Below are positions 6,826-16,362 of a stretch of 64,000 nt of DNA, in pieces. The DNA comes from Lactiplantibacillus songbeiensis (lineage in GTDB: Bacteria > Bacillota > Bacilli > Lactobacillales > Lactobacillaceae). The notes under the pieces were generated by a model. The model saw nothing but the letters and a program-made list of their open reading frames with translations, did not search any database and had not been told where the DNA came from. Every line of letters starts with the position of its first letter. Position 1 is the stretch's first letter. Location of the stretch: assembly GCF_005405125.1 (NCBI RefSeq), contig NZ_BJDL01000018.1, positions 1-64,000 on the forward strand. Reading direction: 5' to 3'. The position numbers and the translations under genes are program-made.

Positions 6826-6986
6826 TACTGATTGTTGGCTCTCCTACTGACTCTTTTTCAGCGTCTTTCCTGCTGAAAATAACAACCGTCACCCCGCTTG
6901 ATTTTTGCCGACACAATCAGCGCAACGAAACAAAATCTACGTTATAATTAACGTTGAATTAGAAAATTAATCGAGGAGTGGATTTA

Positions 6987-8903
6987 ATGGCTACAATCAG
7001 TCAAGCAGCAGTGAAAAATGATCTGTACGATGCCGTCAACGGTGAATGGCTCAAGACCGCCGAAATTCCAGACGACCATGCGTCGACTGGGGGCTTCATG
7101 GACCTTGTTGATGCTATCGAAAAAACGCTTATGCATGATTTTGACGCGATGGCCGCGGGCGATGTTGCCCCGACCGACCCGCAAGTCGCCGAATTCATTA
7201 AATTTTATCAATTAACGACGGACTTCTCCAAGCGCAACTCGGAAGGTGCCCAACCGATTCAACCTTGTTTAAAACAAATCGATAGTCTCAGTGACTTAAC
7301 TGACTTGCAACACCGCATGCCTGACTGGATCTACGATGGCTTACCATTGCCATTCAGCCTCGATGTCGATGCCGATATGAAGAATACCAAGGTTAATGCC
7401 TTATTTGCACAAGCGCCCGGGACGATTTTACCTGATAAGACATACTATGATGAGGGCAATCAACAAGGACCAAAGCTATTAGCCGTCTATGGGCAAATGA
7501 TGCTCAAGCTCTTGCAAATGACCGGTTACGATCAAGCCGAAGCGCAACAAATCGTCGATGATACGTTGAAATTCGATCGACTGATCGTGCCATGGGTCAA
7601 AAGTGCTGAAGAAGCGGCCGACTATAGTAAAATGTATAATCCCCGCAGCTTTAAAGACTTTACGAATACCAGTCGTTACCTCGATTTAGCGGCGATTACC
7701 TATTCAGTGATTGCGGGTAATCCGGAAACGGTCATTTTACCAGAACCCGCTTTCTTCGATCATTTTAACGACGTTATCAATCCAGAAAACTTCAATATGA
7801 TGAAGAACTGGATGAAAGCGAAGTTAGTCCAACGTCTCAGCGGTTATCTTAGCGATGACATGCGGACGGTGGGGACGACTTATTCCCGGACGTTATCTGG
7901 GCAGAAAGAGCCACGTAGCCAAGCCAAGAGTGCCTACTACTTAGCTGCCGGTACTTTTGACCAAGTTGTCGGTCTCTACTATGGTCACAAATACTTTGGT
8001 GAAACGGCCAAGGCCGATGTGCATCGCATGGTCGAAAAGATGATCGGTGTTTATAAGAACCGACTACAAGCCAATACTTGGCTCAGCGCCGCAACCCGGG
8101 AAAAAGCGATCGTCAAATTGGATAATTTAGGCATTCAAGTCGGTTATCCTGACAAGCTTGACCCATTGTTCACTAAGTTTAAGACCCACAGCGCAGCAGA
8201 AGGCGGCAGTGTCTTAAGCAACGTGTTACATTTTGGTCGCGTTGCTCGCAAAGACATGTTTGCCAAATGGAATCAGCCGACTGATCGGACCCGTTGGGAA
8301 ATGAGTGCCGATACGGTGAATGCCTATTACCATCCATTCATGAACATCATTGTCTTCCCAGCTGCCATCTTACAAGCGCCATTCTACAGTCTCGAACAAG
8401 CACCTAGTGCTAACTACGGTGGGATTGGAGCGGTCATCGCTCACGAAATCTCTCATGCCTTTGATAATAATGGGGCCTTATTCGATGAATTTGGGAACTT
8501 GCATAATTGGTGGACTGACGACGATTCCGCGCACTTTAAAGAACTGGCCAAATCAATGATCAACGAATTCGATGGCTTAGATTTTGCCGGTGCCAAAGTT
8601 AACGGGACGTTGACCGTTTCGGAAAACATTGCCGATGCTGGTGGCCTTAGTTGTGCCGAAGAAGCTGCTAAGAGTGAGGATCAGGTCGACTTGGCCGCTT
8701 TCTTTGAGAACTGGGCAATGGTTTGGCGGATGAAAGCCACCAAGCAATATATGCAATTATTGCTCTCAATTGACGTCCATGCCCCAGCTAAGCTACGGGC
8801 CAACGTCCAAGTTAAGAACCTCGATGATTTCTTTACCACATTCGATATTCAACCAGCTGATCCGATGTACTTAGCACCGGACCAACGCGTTAAGATCTGG
8901 TAA
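6987..8903 (+). CDS. pepO: M13-family zinc endopeptidase PepO
   Basis: A 638-aa oligopeptidase of the neprilysin family, near the usual 630-aa length of lactobacillar PepO. Zinc motif HEISH lies in VIAHEISHAFDNNG (about residue 485). The third ligand is in ENIADAGG. NAYYHPFMNIIVFPA is the conserved substrate-binding segment. No signal peptide, so it degrades imported peptides in the cytoplasm. The ATG at 6987 has GGAG 8 nt upstream; the frame-extending GTG at 6978 overlaps the SD and is rejected. A TATAAT at 6943-6948 probably marks the promoter. Confidence 0.95.
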   Translation: MATISQAAVKNDLYDAVNGEWLKTAEIPDDHASTGGFMDLVDAIEKTLMHDFDAMAAGDVAPTDPQVAEFIKFYQLTTDFSKRNSEGAQPIQPCLKQIDSLSDLTDLQHRMPDWIYDGLPLPFSLDVDADMKNTKVNALFAQAPGTILPDKTYYDEGNQQGPKLLAVYGQMMLKLLQMTGYDQAEAQQIVDDTLKFDRLIVPWVKSAEEAADYSKMYNPRSFKDFTNTSRYLDLAAITYSVIAGNPETVILPEPAFFDHFNDVINPENFNMMKNWMKAKLVQRLSGYLSDDMRTVGTTYSRTLSGQKEPRSQAKSAYYLAAGTFDQVVGLYYGHKYFGETAKADVHRMVEKMIGVYKNRLQANTWLSAATREKAIVKLDNLGIQVGYPDKLDPLFTKFKTHSAAEGGSVLSNVLHFGRVARKDMFAKWNQPTDRTRWEMSADTVNAYYHPFMNIIVFPAAILQAPFYSLEQAPSANYGGIGAVIAHEISHAFDNNGALFDEFGNLHNWWTDDDSAHFKELAKSMINEFDGLDFAGAKVNGTLTVSENIADAGGLSCAEEAAKSEDQVDLAAFFENWAMVWRMKATKQYMQLLLSIDVHAPAKLRANVQVKNLDDFFTTFDIQPADPMYLAPDQRVKIW

Positions 8904-8930
8904 TCATCATTTCAAAAACAAAAGTACGGT

Positions 8931-8964
8931 AGAGCGCGAGAATAACTCTCGCGCTCTTCTTATT
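8931..8964 (+). terminator. pepO terminator
   Basis: AGAGCGCGAG and CTCGCGCTCT form a 10-bp stem followed by TCTTATT. Confidence 0.8.
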
Positions 8965-8982
8965 GACTGAAAGGAGTGCACC

Positions 8983-9480
8983 ATGCCCAAATTTGAAAAA
9001 TACCATCCAATCTTAACGCCCCACTATACGTTTGATTGGCTAACTAAAGCCCGGGCCAAAGACGTCTTGGCTTTTTATCAACAATTTACCCCGGTGACTG
9101 AGACGGTACCTACCATGCTGACAACTGCCGACCGAATTAACCACACGATGCGTGACATCTTCCACGACCAAAAGTTGGTCTGGGGCATCAGTCGGCGAGC
9201 AGATGATCAATTCATCGGTCAAGCCGGCTTTGATCCGATTGATACTGATCAGCAGACGGCAACCCTCCAAGTGCACGTCATGCCGGCTGCCCATCAACAA
9301 ACCACGTTAGCCGAATTGTATACCCGCCTAACTGAGTTTGGCACACAAGAATTGGGGCTCACCCAGCTGACTGTCACCTTACCCGTCACCGATACCATTG
9401 CAACTCAAGTCCTAACCGCGCTTCACTTCCGGTCAGCCCCAGCAACTACCACCGACCGAATCACCTATCAATTACCATAG
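8983..9480 (+). CDS. GNAT-like acetyltransferase, putative
   Basis: A 165-aa protein with a GNAT-like pattern: a GISRRADDQFIGQAGFDPID strand-turn near residue 70, a central HVMPA segment where the acetyl-CoA loop is expected, and a C-terminal LTALHFRS stretch typical of RimJ/RimL-type folds. The classical Q/R-x-x-G-x-G/A loop is not clear (AAHQQTTLAE), so cofactor binding is uncertain. SD AAGGAG lies 8 nt before the ATG. Stands alone between two terminators. Substrate unknown. Confidence 0.65.
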   Translation: MPKFEKYHPILTPHYTFDWLTKARAKDVLAFYQQFTPVTETVPTMLTTADRINHTMRDIFHDQKLVWGISRRADDQFIGQAGFDPIDTDQQTATLQVHVMPAAHQQTTLAELYTRLTEFGTQELGLTQLTVTLPVTDTIATQVLTALHFRSAPATTTDRITYQLP

Positions 9481-9489
9481 TTTTAGTTT

Positions 9490-9535
9490 AAACAGTCCTT
9501 ACGAGCATAATGCTTGTGAGGACTGTTTCTGATTT
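9490..9535 (+). terminator. Terminator of the GNAT-like gene
   Basis: AACAGTCCTTACGAGCA pairs with TGCTTGTGAGGACTGTT, followed by TCTGATTT. The rest of the gap to 9700 shows no supported feature. Confidence 0.75.
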
Positions 9536-9715
9536 AGACGGTTAATTAACAAACTTTAGTTTCCTAGCCAAAACGATTCCGGTCGTTGCTAGTTATCATG
9601 ATAATTAAGTTTTCAAACCTGACTAGTCTCACTCAACTCAAGACTGTTTATCACTCGATTGGTCAACGGCGTAAACTTTTAACCACTTTATGGTTGCGTT
9701 TTCTTTTTAATCTAG

Positions 9716-9726
9716 TACAATATAAT
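9716..9726 (+). promoter_or_regulatory. -10 region of the NADH oxidase promoter
   Basis: Overlapping TACAAT (9716-9721) and TATAAT (9721-9726). With TTGCGT at 9694-9699 the first gives a 16-bp spacer. The leader is about 65 nt. Confidence 0.45.
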
Positions 9727-9794
9727 TGTTAACAAATTCACGTTATACAATCTTTCTTGTGAAGATTCGTACATTGACTAAGGAGTGTTTTAGA

Positions 9795-11147
9795 ATGAAA
9801 GTTATCGTCATTGGTTGTACCCACGCAGGCACCGCCGCTGTTAATCAGATCTTAACGGCAAATCCCGATACCGAAGTAACCGTTTATGAAAAAAATGACA
9901 ACGTTTCCTTTTTATCTTGTGGCATCGCGCTATATCTAGGCGGCGAAGTTAAAGATCCACAAGGTTTATTCTATTCTAGCCCCGAAAAATTAGCCGAACT
10001 TGGCGCTAACGTTCAAATGGAACACGACGTGACCGACATCGATACCGACCAACACGTGGTCACGGTCAAGAACTTAGTTAGTGGTGAAACGACTACTGAT
10101 CACTATGACAAGTTGGTTGTCACAACTGGTTCATGGCCAATCATTCCACCAATCGATGGTATCGATAATCCCAACGTCTATCTTTGCAAGAACTGGGACC
10201 ATGCCCAAAAGTTATGGACTGACGCCAAAGATGCCAAACGCATTATCGTTATTGGCGGTGGCTACATTGGAACTGAACTCGTTGAAGCTTATCAACGTCA
10301 AGGGAAAGAAGTCACGTTAATTGATGGTCTTCCTCGAATTTTAAATAAATATTTAGATACTGAATTTACTGACCGCGTGCAACAAGACTTTGTTGACCAC
10401 GGCATCAAACTGGCCTTAAATCAAATGGTTAAAGGCTTTAGCGGTGATGGCGACACCGTCACCGTTACCACGGACCAAGGCGAATACACCGCTGACATGG
10501 CCATTCTCTGTGTTGGTTTCCGGCCAAACACCGGCTTGCTGAAAGGTAAAGTCGACATGAATAAGAATGGCTCTATTATTACCAATGATTATATGCAGAC
10601 TTCTGACCCTGACATTTATGGTGCCGGCGATTCAGTGGCTGTCCATTACAATCCAACCCACAAAGACGCTTATATTCCATTAGCAACTAACGCCGTTCGT
10701 CAAGGAACCTTAGTGGGACTGAATATCTTCAAACCCACGCGTAAATATATGGGCACGCAATCAACTTCCGGCTTAATGTTATTTGACACGACCATCTGTG
10801 CTTCGGGGATGACCTTAGAACATGCGCAATTAGAAAACATCCCTGCTGCGGCCGTTACGGTTGAAGATAACTATCGACCAGAATTCATGCCAACGACCAC
10901 ACCAGTACTCATGCAACTGGTTTATAATCCTGAAACTCGGGCAATTCTGGGTGCGCAATTTATGAGTAAATATGATGTGTCACAATCCGCCAACACCATC
11001 TCCGTGATGATTCAAAATAACAACACGATTGATGATCTCGGCTTTGTTGACATGTTCTTCCAACCACAGTTTGACCGGCCATTTAACTACTTGAACATCT
11101 TAGGTCAAGCAGCCATTGCCCAAGCTGATCAAGCTGTGACCGAATAA
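9795..11147 (+). CDS. nox: Water-forming NADH oxidase (Cys42 type)
   Basis: A 450-aa flavoprotein of the NADH oxidase/peroxidase/CoA-disulfide reductase group. The N-terminal FAD motif is VIVIGCTHAGTAA. The redox-active Cys42 sits in FLSCGIAL and cycles as sulfenate in water-forming Nox. A second Rossmann motif (IVIGGGYIGTEL) near residue 155 binds NADH. YGAGDS lies in the second FAD contact, and a C-terminal dimerisation domain follows. It would reduce O2 to water with NADH, regenerating NAD+. AAGGAG lies 9 nt before the ATG at 9795; the longer frame to 9726 is not initiated by a plausible site. A paralogue at 42379 has lost Cys42. Confidence 0.93.
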   Translation: MKVIVIGCTHAGTAAVNQILTANPDTEVTVYEKNDNVSFLSCGIALYLGGEVKDPQGLFYSSPEKLAELGANVQMEHDVTDIDTDQHVVTVKNLVSGETTTDHYDKLVVTTGSWPIIPPIDGIDNPNVYLCKNWDHAQKLWTDAKDAKRIIVIGGGYIGTELVEAYQRQGKEVTLIDGLPRILNKYLDTEFTDRVQQDFVDHGIKLALNQMVKGFSGDGDTVTVTTDQGEYTADMAILCVGFRPNTGLLKGKVDMNKNGSIITNDYMQTSDPDIYGAGDSVAVHYNPTHKDAYIPLATNAVRQGTLVGLNIFKPTRKYMGTQSTSGLMLFDTTICASGMTLEHAQLENIPAAAVTVEDNYRPEFMPTTTPVLMQLVYNPETRAILGAQFMSKYDVSQSANTISVMIQNNNTIDDLGFVDMFFQPQFDRPFNYLNILGQAAIAQADQAVTE

Positions 11148-11183
11148 GGATCCCTTTGACCCTAACCCCCGTTTAGGTTAACG

Positions 11184-11226
11184 AAAACACCCCAACAACT
11201 GCGCGGTTGCTGGGGTGTTTCTTTGT
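11184..11226 (+). terminator. nox terminator
   Basis: AACACCCCAACAAC pairs with GTTGCTGGGGTGTT, followed by TCTTTG. Confidence 0.85.
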
Positions 11227-11227
11227 C

Positions 11228-11258
11228 TAAAAAACGGCACGTCGTTAAACGTGCCGCT
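11228..11258 (-). terminator. Terminator of the LPXTG adhesin gene
   Basis: CGGCACGT pairs with ACGTGCCG. The minus-strand product ends in a T run. It stands back to back with the nox terminator. Confidence 0.8.
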
Positions 11259-11276
11259 CAAACTTATGCCGACGCA

Positions 11277-13481
11277 CTATGCTTGCCGCCGCCATGTCCA
11301 ACGACCAAAGCCGCCGAGAATGACTAACAAGATGGTCCCAATTAAGGCGACTAGCGGATGCGTCCCTGATTCATCAGTTTGTGGTAACCGACCTGTTGTC
11401 GCATTGCTGCTTGCGGCAGCCGTCCCATTACCAGTCGTCCCGTTGACCGGGATCCCACTAGTTGTGGAACCAGCACCCGTGGTCGTGCCAGTTGTTGAAC
11501 TGGCTGTCGGCCCGTTGGTGGTTCCTTGATTAGCTTGACTTGGCGTTACTGCTGGTGTTGTTGTTTGACCAGTCGTGGTCCCAGATTGACCGGGAATTTC
11601 GGGCTGTTCAGATTGACCAGCAGTCCCTGGATAGCTTGGTTTCGCTGGTTTTTCAGGTTTAGCCGGATGCGTTGGTGTCCCGGGTTCAGTTGGAACACCG
11701 GTCTGACCGGATCCTTCATCGTCAGGATTACCTGGATGACCGGGTTCAGTCGTTCCAGGTTCACCTGGTTTTTCAGGCTCACTCGGATTACCAGGTTCAG
11801 TTGTTCCAGGTTCACCTGGTTTTTCAGGTTCTCCCGGTTTGCCTGGTTCAGTTGTTCCAGGTTCACCAGGCTTTTCAGGTTCCCCCGGCTTGCCTGGTTC
11901 AGTTGGTGTCCCAGGTTCTTCTGGGTTCTCCGGATTACCCGGTTCAGTTGGTGTCCCGGGTTCTTCTGGGTTCTCTGGATTCTCTGGGTTCTCTGGGTTC
12001 TCTGGATTTTCAGGTTCACTTGGATTCGTCGGGGTCTTCGTATCAGTCGCAGTGACCATAACTGTAGCCGTTTCCCCACTCACAATCGTAAATGAGACTG
12101 GTTCGGTGGCTAGCTCATACCCATCTGGTGCTTTGACTTCGACTAATTGATACTTACCAGGTGCTAAGTTATCCAAGTGTAACTCACCTTTAGCATTAGT
12201 GATTAAGTTAGAGATCAACACCTCACCATCGCTGCCGCGTAAGTCATAAACGGCGCCTGCTAAAGCTTGTTTGCTGGCTGCATCCGTCTTGGTTAACGTA
12301 ACGGCCCCAGTATGTGGCACTTCTTTATCCGCTAACTCAACGTTGGCTACGGCAGTCGAATCTTCGATAATTTCGAACGGAATTGGCTCCGTATTCAACG
12401 CATAGCCATCTGGCGCCTTAGTTTCAACAAAGGTATACTTGCCAGGTGCCAAATTGTCCAAAGCCAATTGACCTTTGGCATCCGTTGTCAAATCAGTTTT
12501 AACCACGTCGCCTTTACTATCAACTAACTTAAAGACAGCCCCGGCGATGGCTTGTAACGTAGTCGCATCAGTCTTCGTTAACTTGACGGAACCACCGGAC
12601 GGATCACCTTGACCAGTCCCGGAACCGCCCCAAGTGACTTGGCCGCTAACAGTTTCTCCATTCATGGTCGCGGTATTCACCACTTCGCCACTATCTTCAG
12701 GATTACCTAGTTTAGCGTTATACACCACATTAACCGCGGTATTGACATTCTCAAAGGTAAAGGTCAGCTCGTTGCCGTTTTGAACGACCGTTGGGGTAAT
12801 TGTCCCAGTTGCGTTGAAATGACCATTTTGATCATAGGTACCCGTATGTGCCACAACTGATCCTGGGATAAAGGTTTGTTTAGGTCCCAACGTATCGTGA
12901 ACAACGACCGTTCCTAAATCTTTGCCAGTTGGGTTAAAGGCCACGTTCCACGTGACCTCCGTCGGAATGCCATTCTCATCGCGTCCGGCGACCCAGCCAA
13001 CTTTATTGACGGTCCAATTAAAATGCACATCGCCCGTGGTACTCCCTTTCGCATAGAAATTCAGCGTTCCTTTACGATTAATAGACGTATGTGCGAAGGC
13101 ATCGTTAAACGTGATCGTCCCAGTCGTTTCACCAGCTTTAATCGTAAATGTCCCAATCGTCTGACCAGTCGAATCAACTAACGGCATCGTCAAATCTGAC
13201 GCCTTCATCCCACCTTCAGGCAACTGAACAATCGCGGTATCGCCAGCTTGAATCTTGACACCGTCTGGAATCGACCAATTATAACCAACATCATAATTAC
13301 TCCATTTACTCATCGTCGTCGTATCGGTAATGACATTACCATACCGGTCTTTAACGGTGGCATCACTGCCATTAAGCCCAGACGTCTCGATCACTTTCGC
13401 CTGTGCCGTACCACCAATGGTAAGCAGCAATGCTAAGCACGCAACTAGGCCGAGTAGCACTGCCATGAATTTGCTGCGCAT
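11277..13481 (-). CDS. LPXTG-anchored adhesin with Cna-like head, two SpaA repeats and Pro-rich stalk
   Basis: A 734-aa cell-wall protein. Order: signal peptide (residues 1-35, ending ...TAQA), collagen-binding/Ig-like adhesive domain (about 40-290), two SpaA/CnaB repeats (about 297-375 and 392-470) each beginning with LTKTD and containing LDNLAPGKY and KAPDGY, a Pro/Glu/Gly stalk (480-615) made of PEN and PGEPEKPGEPGTTEPG-type units, a Ser/Thr-rich stretch, then the sortase motif LPQTDE at 699, a membrane helix and WRRQA. SpaA repeats often form isopeptide bonds. ATG at 13481 follows GGGGG by 8 nt; the in-frame TTG at 13496 overlaps the SD. Binds host or plant matrix by family analogy only. 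Confidence 0.9.
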   Translation of the reverse strand: MRSKFMAVLLGLVACLALLLTIGGTAQAKVIETSGLNGSDATVKDRYGNVITDTTTMSKWSNYDVGYNWSIPDGVKIQAGDTAIVQLPEGGMKASDLTMPLVDSTGQTIGTFTIKAGETTGTITFNDAFAHTSINRKGTLNFYAKGSTTGDVHFNWTVNKVGWVAGRDENGIPTEVTWNVAFNPTGKDLGTVVVHDTLGPKQTFIPGSVVAHTGTYDQNGHFNATGTITPTVVQNGNELTFTFENVNTAVNVVYNAKLGNPEDSGEVVNTATMNGETVSGQVTWGGSGTGQGDPSGGSVKLTKTDATTLQAIAGAVFKLVDSKGDVVKTDLTTDAKGQLALDNLAPGKYTFVETKAPDGYALNTEPIPFEIIEDSTAVANVELADKEVPHTGAVTLTKTDAASKQALAGAVYDLRGSDGEVLISNLITNAKGELHLDNLAPGKYQLVEVKAPDGYELATEPVSFTIVSGETATVMVTATDTKTPTNPSEPENPENPENPENPENPEEPGTPTEPGNPENPEEPGTPTEPGKPGEPEKPGEPGTTEPGKPGEPEKPGEPGTTEPGNPSEPEKPGEPGTTEPGHPGNPDDEGSGQTGVPTEPGTPTHPAKPEKPAKPSYPGTAGQSEQPEIPGQSGTTTGQTTTPAVTPSQANQGTTNGPTASSTTGTTTGAGSTTSGIPVNGTTGNGTAAASSNATTGRLPQTDESGTHPLVALIGTILLVILGGFGRWTWRRQA
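11690..12035 (-). repeat. In-gene tandem repeats of the adhesin stalk
   Basis: Imperfect repeats of about 48-72 bp (PGKPGEPEKPGEPGTTE type) are followed by a run of 9-bp PEN codon repeats. They can expand or contract in frame and probably set stalk length. The open frames on the opposite strand here are by-products of this composition. Confidence 0.8.
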
Positions 13482-13711
13482 CGCTTTTACCCCCAATTCT
13501 ATTTAAACGCTTAGCTGGCAACTTAAGTTTTCAAGTTTCCCTCACTCCCTATTCTCTAACTTAGCCTTACCGGTTATCAGTCATTAAGACCAAAACCGTT
13601 ACTACCATTTGTACGATACTGCATCTTATGGGTCAGAACGTATCCAGACGATTCATTAAGCAACTCGCCAAACAAAACTTTTGACGTGCAAAAATCAGAT
13701 TGAGTTAACTT

Positions 13712-13755
13712 GTCACTCCCGTTGAATCAGAATCAGCTGAAACGTGGTGGTCACT
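13712..13755 (-). repeat. Eroded remnant of type A repeat end
   Basis: CAGAATCAGCTGAAACGTGGTGG aligns with the reverse strand of the type A right arm (CAGAATCGGCTGGAACGTGGTGG), with the internal part gone. It lies in the 700-bp gap between the adhesin and the csc operon. Confidence 0.55.
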
Positions 13756-13817
13756 GAGCGTCATCCAGCCCCACCCTGTGCTAACTAGCTAACGTGATGA
13801 TTAACGTCATTATTGTA

Positions 13818-13863
13818 GAAAAAGCTTGTGAATTAAGAATCTGACTTCTTAATTCACAAGCTA
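13818..13863 (-). terminator. Long perfect hairpin, probable csc operon terminator
   Basis: AGCTTGTGAATTAAGAA and TTCTTAATTCACAAGCT form a 17-bp stem around a 6-nt loop. On the minus strand it is followed by TTTTTC. It stands 325 bp after the last csc gene, beyond a type A repeat. Confidence 0.6.
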
Positions 13864-14000
13864 TCGATATTGTTATAATCATGACTGGTACACTTACCTG
13901 CCAGTTAATTGCTAAACTATGACCCTTTTTGAAACCAAACTCTCGGCTAAATGACCGAGCTTAAAATAATCAATCGTTAATTTTTTAATTTTCGTTAGTT

Positions 14001-14150
14001 AACGCCGGGCGGGCCAGAATTGGCTCAGTGGTGTCGTTTATCTTAGTCGCGATTTTCGACTTAGATAAAGCCCGGCTTGTGAGACCGCTCTTTGGCTCGC
14101 AAACGCGGCCACCACGTTCCAGCCGATTCTGGACCAACCAGAGTGGCAAT
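14001..14150 (+). repeat. Intergenic structured repeat, type A
   Basis: Outer arm GGCCAGAATTGGCT pairs with AGCCGATTCTGG. Hairpin 1 is ATCTTAGTCG with CGACTTAGAT. Hairpin 2 is TTGTGAG with CTCGCAA. The upstream flank (GAAACCAAACTCTCGGCTAAAT, near 13930) looks like the end of a lost type B element. Confidence 0.85.
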
Positions 14151-14187
14151 CTAATCCAACTAGCCCCTTCTAGCCCTATCTAAAAAC

Positions 14188-16341
14188 TTAACTCGGCGCA
14201 TTAGACAATGTCCAAGTCACCGTTCCAGTATAGGCTCCCGGAACCGCACCAGCATTAGTTTCGAAAAACATGCCCGCGTCATCATTCCATTTTTTCGTCA
14301 CATCATAATGATCCGTATCACTAGTACTCTTATGACTGTCGATCACAGTGCCCTCACTATTGATTGTCGTGGTCGTCCCATCTTGCTTGTAGATCAGCTT
14401 ACCCGGTAATTTTTGCCCATCTTCATTAGCGAAGTCGGTCACACTAGCTTGCAACTGCCAACTCGACCCGGTTCCGCGTTCATCGGCAACCACTAAGTCC
14501 CAGTCGTTATCACGATTAGCCAGCTTCGCGGTCCCATCTAGCGTCACCGTCTTAAACCGACTCGTTTCGGCGACCGTCTTAAAACCCAATGCGCCACTTT
14601 TAACCGTAATCGTGGCCGTAGCAGGTGCTGATTCGTTCTCATCGTCATCAATCACATAAAATTCCAAGGTGTTTTTCCCCACGTTTAAGTCATCGGCTTT
14701 AGCTGTAAACGTGAAGAGTCCAGATTCATCTGCATTACTCATTTTAAAGTCAGGTAAAGCTTTACCATTTAGCGTTGGATAAACCGTGATTTTACTGTTA
14801 TCTAATTGTTCAGAATCTTCTGCCACCACTAATCCAGTGACTTTGGCATCTTCACCCTTGGCCACAGTTTGAACACCACCTTTAATTAGGAAGAGTTCAA
14901 TTAATTGGTCAACTGTAATCGTATAGTCTGGTGCGGTCGTCTTCGTTTCGAAGTTATTGCTAGTAAACGTACTCGTCGTGGCGGTCGTATTACCGTTAAC
15001 GCTTACATTATTAGCCTTGCCTTTCAGCGTTATCTTGGCAGTTGGATTGTCCTTAGATAACGCCTGGGCAAGTTCAAATCTGAATGTCTTCGTCTCACCA
15101 GCCGGAATATCGACCGTCTGTTCACTACCATTAGCATAGGCCACTTTAACACTCGTAAACGTCACGTGTTCTGGCAAGTCGAGTTTGGCTTGGATGTTTT
15201 CCCAATCCTGCTGACCATCGTTATACGTCAAACTGTAGTCATATTGCAACTCATCGTTGGCCTTAACTTTTGATCCTGTTATCACGGGTTTTTCTTTCGT
15301 TAAGTCGGTAACTCTAACCGCTGCTTTAGCATCGACTAAGTTAGGGATGGATTCAAACACAACTAGACTATTACCCGCGTTACTCCCATTAGTCCCCGTA
15401 ATGCCCCAACGGACTTTACCATCTTCACTATGAAAAGCATCCGTATTGATGACTTCCACATGAGTAACCGGGTTTTCAGTTTCAGTACCATCGGGATTCA
15501 CATCGTTATAAATATAAGTCATTGTCTTCGCACTGGCATCCCACTGTAACGTTAAATGGTGCCATTGCCCATCGGTTAAATTCTGATTGGGTTTCGGATC
15601 AAAATGGGTTTGCGTAAAGAAGCGACGCGTTCCCCAAATACCAATCAACACAAACCCTGACGCCTTTTGGCCGATATATTGATCAGCCGAACCCGGATAA
15701 CCAGTGGCAATGTGTTGCCCCTTAATCCCAGCATCAAAAGAAGTCCCACTACCAGCATCCCCAAAAGACATTGACGTGTTGGCATACGTGTCAAACTCCA
15801 ACGCCCAACTATTTTGAATTCCAGTCGCAGCTAAGTCCGCCGATTCCGTACGGTCCGTATCATTATCAACACCCCAAACGCCCATTGTTTCGCCAATAAT
15901 CGTCTTCTTCGTATAACTTGAAGCAGCTTGGGTCCCATTCGGATCATTTTGTAAGACTAAAGCTAGACCATCGCCGGCCTTACTGCTGGATGCGCCAAAA
16001 TGCGCCCATAACTTAATGGTCGCATTTTTGTTTAAGTCCAGCCGATTCGCATCGGTTGACCAAGCCCCACCGAGTTGTTTCTTCGCACTATTCACTTCAA
16101 TGGCTTGGGTATTGGGGGCATTGGCATTCGTGACTTTTTGAATACTAGCCGCATTCGTGACCCCGTTAGCAAACGAGCTTGGCAACACAAAAATCTTTTC
16201 GAGTTGATTCAGCCCAGCCGGAGCCGTCGTCAACGGTGCGGCTGCGGCTAATTCTTCCGCTGCTTGTGATCGCGCGGTACTGGCCCACAACCCTATCAAC
16301 ATGGTCAAACCGACTAATAACATTTTCAGACTTTTGCGCAT
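14188..16341 (-). CDS. WxL-domain surface protein with L-type lectin-like domain (CscC-like)
   Basis: A 717-aa secreted protein. Signal peptide 1-28 (cleavage near SQAAEE). A legume-lectin-like domain at about 40-330 contains GDGLALVLQND and the WALEFDTYAN calcium-site-like strand. Ig-like beta modules follow (350-590). The C-terminal WxL domain (600-717) carries SWQLQASV and the distal YTGTVTWTLSNAPS. WxL domains bind peptidoglycan non-covalently. Last gene of the csc-like operon, 21 nt after the DUF916 gene. SD GAGGGG lies 8 nt before the ATG. Likely binds a glycan at the surface. Confidence 0.88.
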   Translation of the reverse strand: MRKSLKMLLVGLTMLIGLWASTARSQAAEELAAAAPLTTAPAGLNQLEKIFVLPSSFANGVTNAASIQKVTNANAPNTQAIEVNSAKKQLGGAWSTDANRLDLNKNATIKLWAHFGASSSKAGDGLALVLQNDPNGTQAASSYTKKTIIGETMGVWGVDNDTDRTESADLAATGIQNSWALEFDTYANTSMSFGDAGSGTSFDAGIKGQHIATGYPGSADQYIGQKASGFVLIGIWGTRRFFTQTHFDPKPNQNLTDGQWHHLTLQWDASAKTMTYIYNDVNPDGTETENPVTHVEVINTDAFHSEDGKVRWGITGTNGSNAGNSLVVFESIPNLVDAKAAVRVTDLTKEKPVITGSKVKANDELQYDYSLTYNDGQQDWENIQAKLDLPEHVTFTSVKVAYANGSEQTVDIPAGETKTFRFELAQALSKDNPTAKITLKGKANNVSVNGNTTATTSTFTSNNFETKTTAPDYTITVDQLIELFLIKGGVQTVAKGEDAKVTGLVVAEDSEQLDNSKITVYPTLNGKALPDFKMSNADESGLFTFTAKADDLNVGKNTLEFYVIDDDENESAPATATITVKSGALGFKTVAETSRFKTVTLDGTAKLANRDNDWDLVVADERGTGSSWQLQASVTDFANEDGQKLPGKLIYKQDGTTTTINSEGTVIDSHKSTSDTDHYDVTKKWNDDAGMFFETNAGAVPGAYTGTVTWTLSNAPS

Positions 16342-16362
16342 GTTGCCAACCCCTCTCGCTAA

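Noticed and set aside
11526-12150. Long plus-strand frames over the adhesin stalk, including a collagen-like one rich in Gly-Phe-Ser-Gly
   Set aside because: They mirror the PEN/PGEP codon repeats of the minus-strand adhesin, have no SD and are low-complexity shadows.
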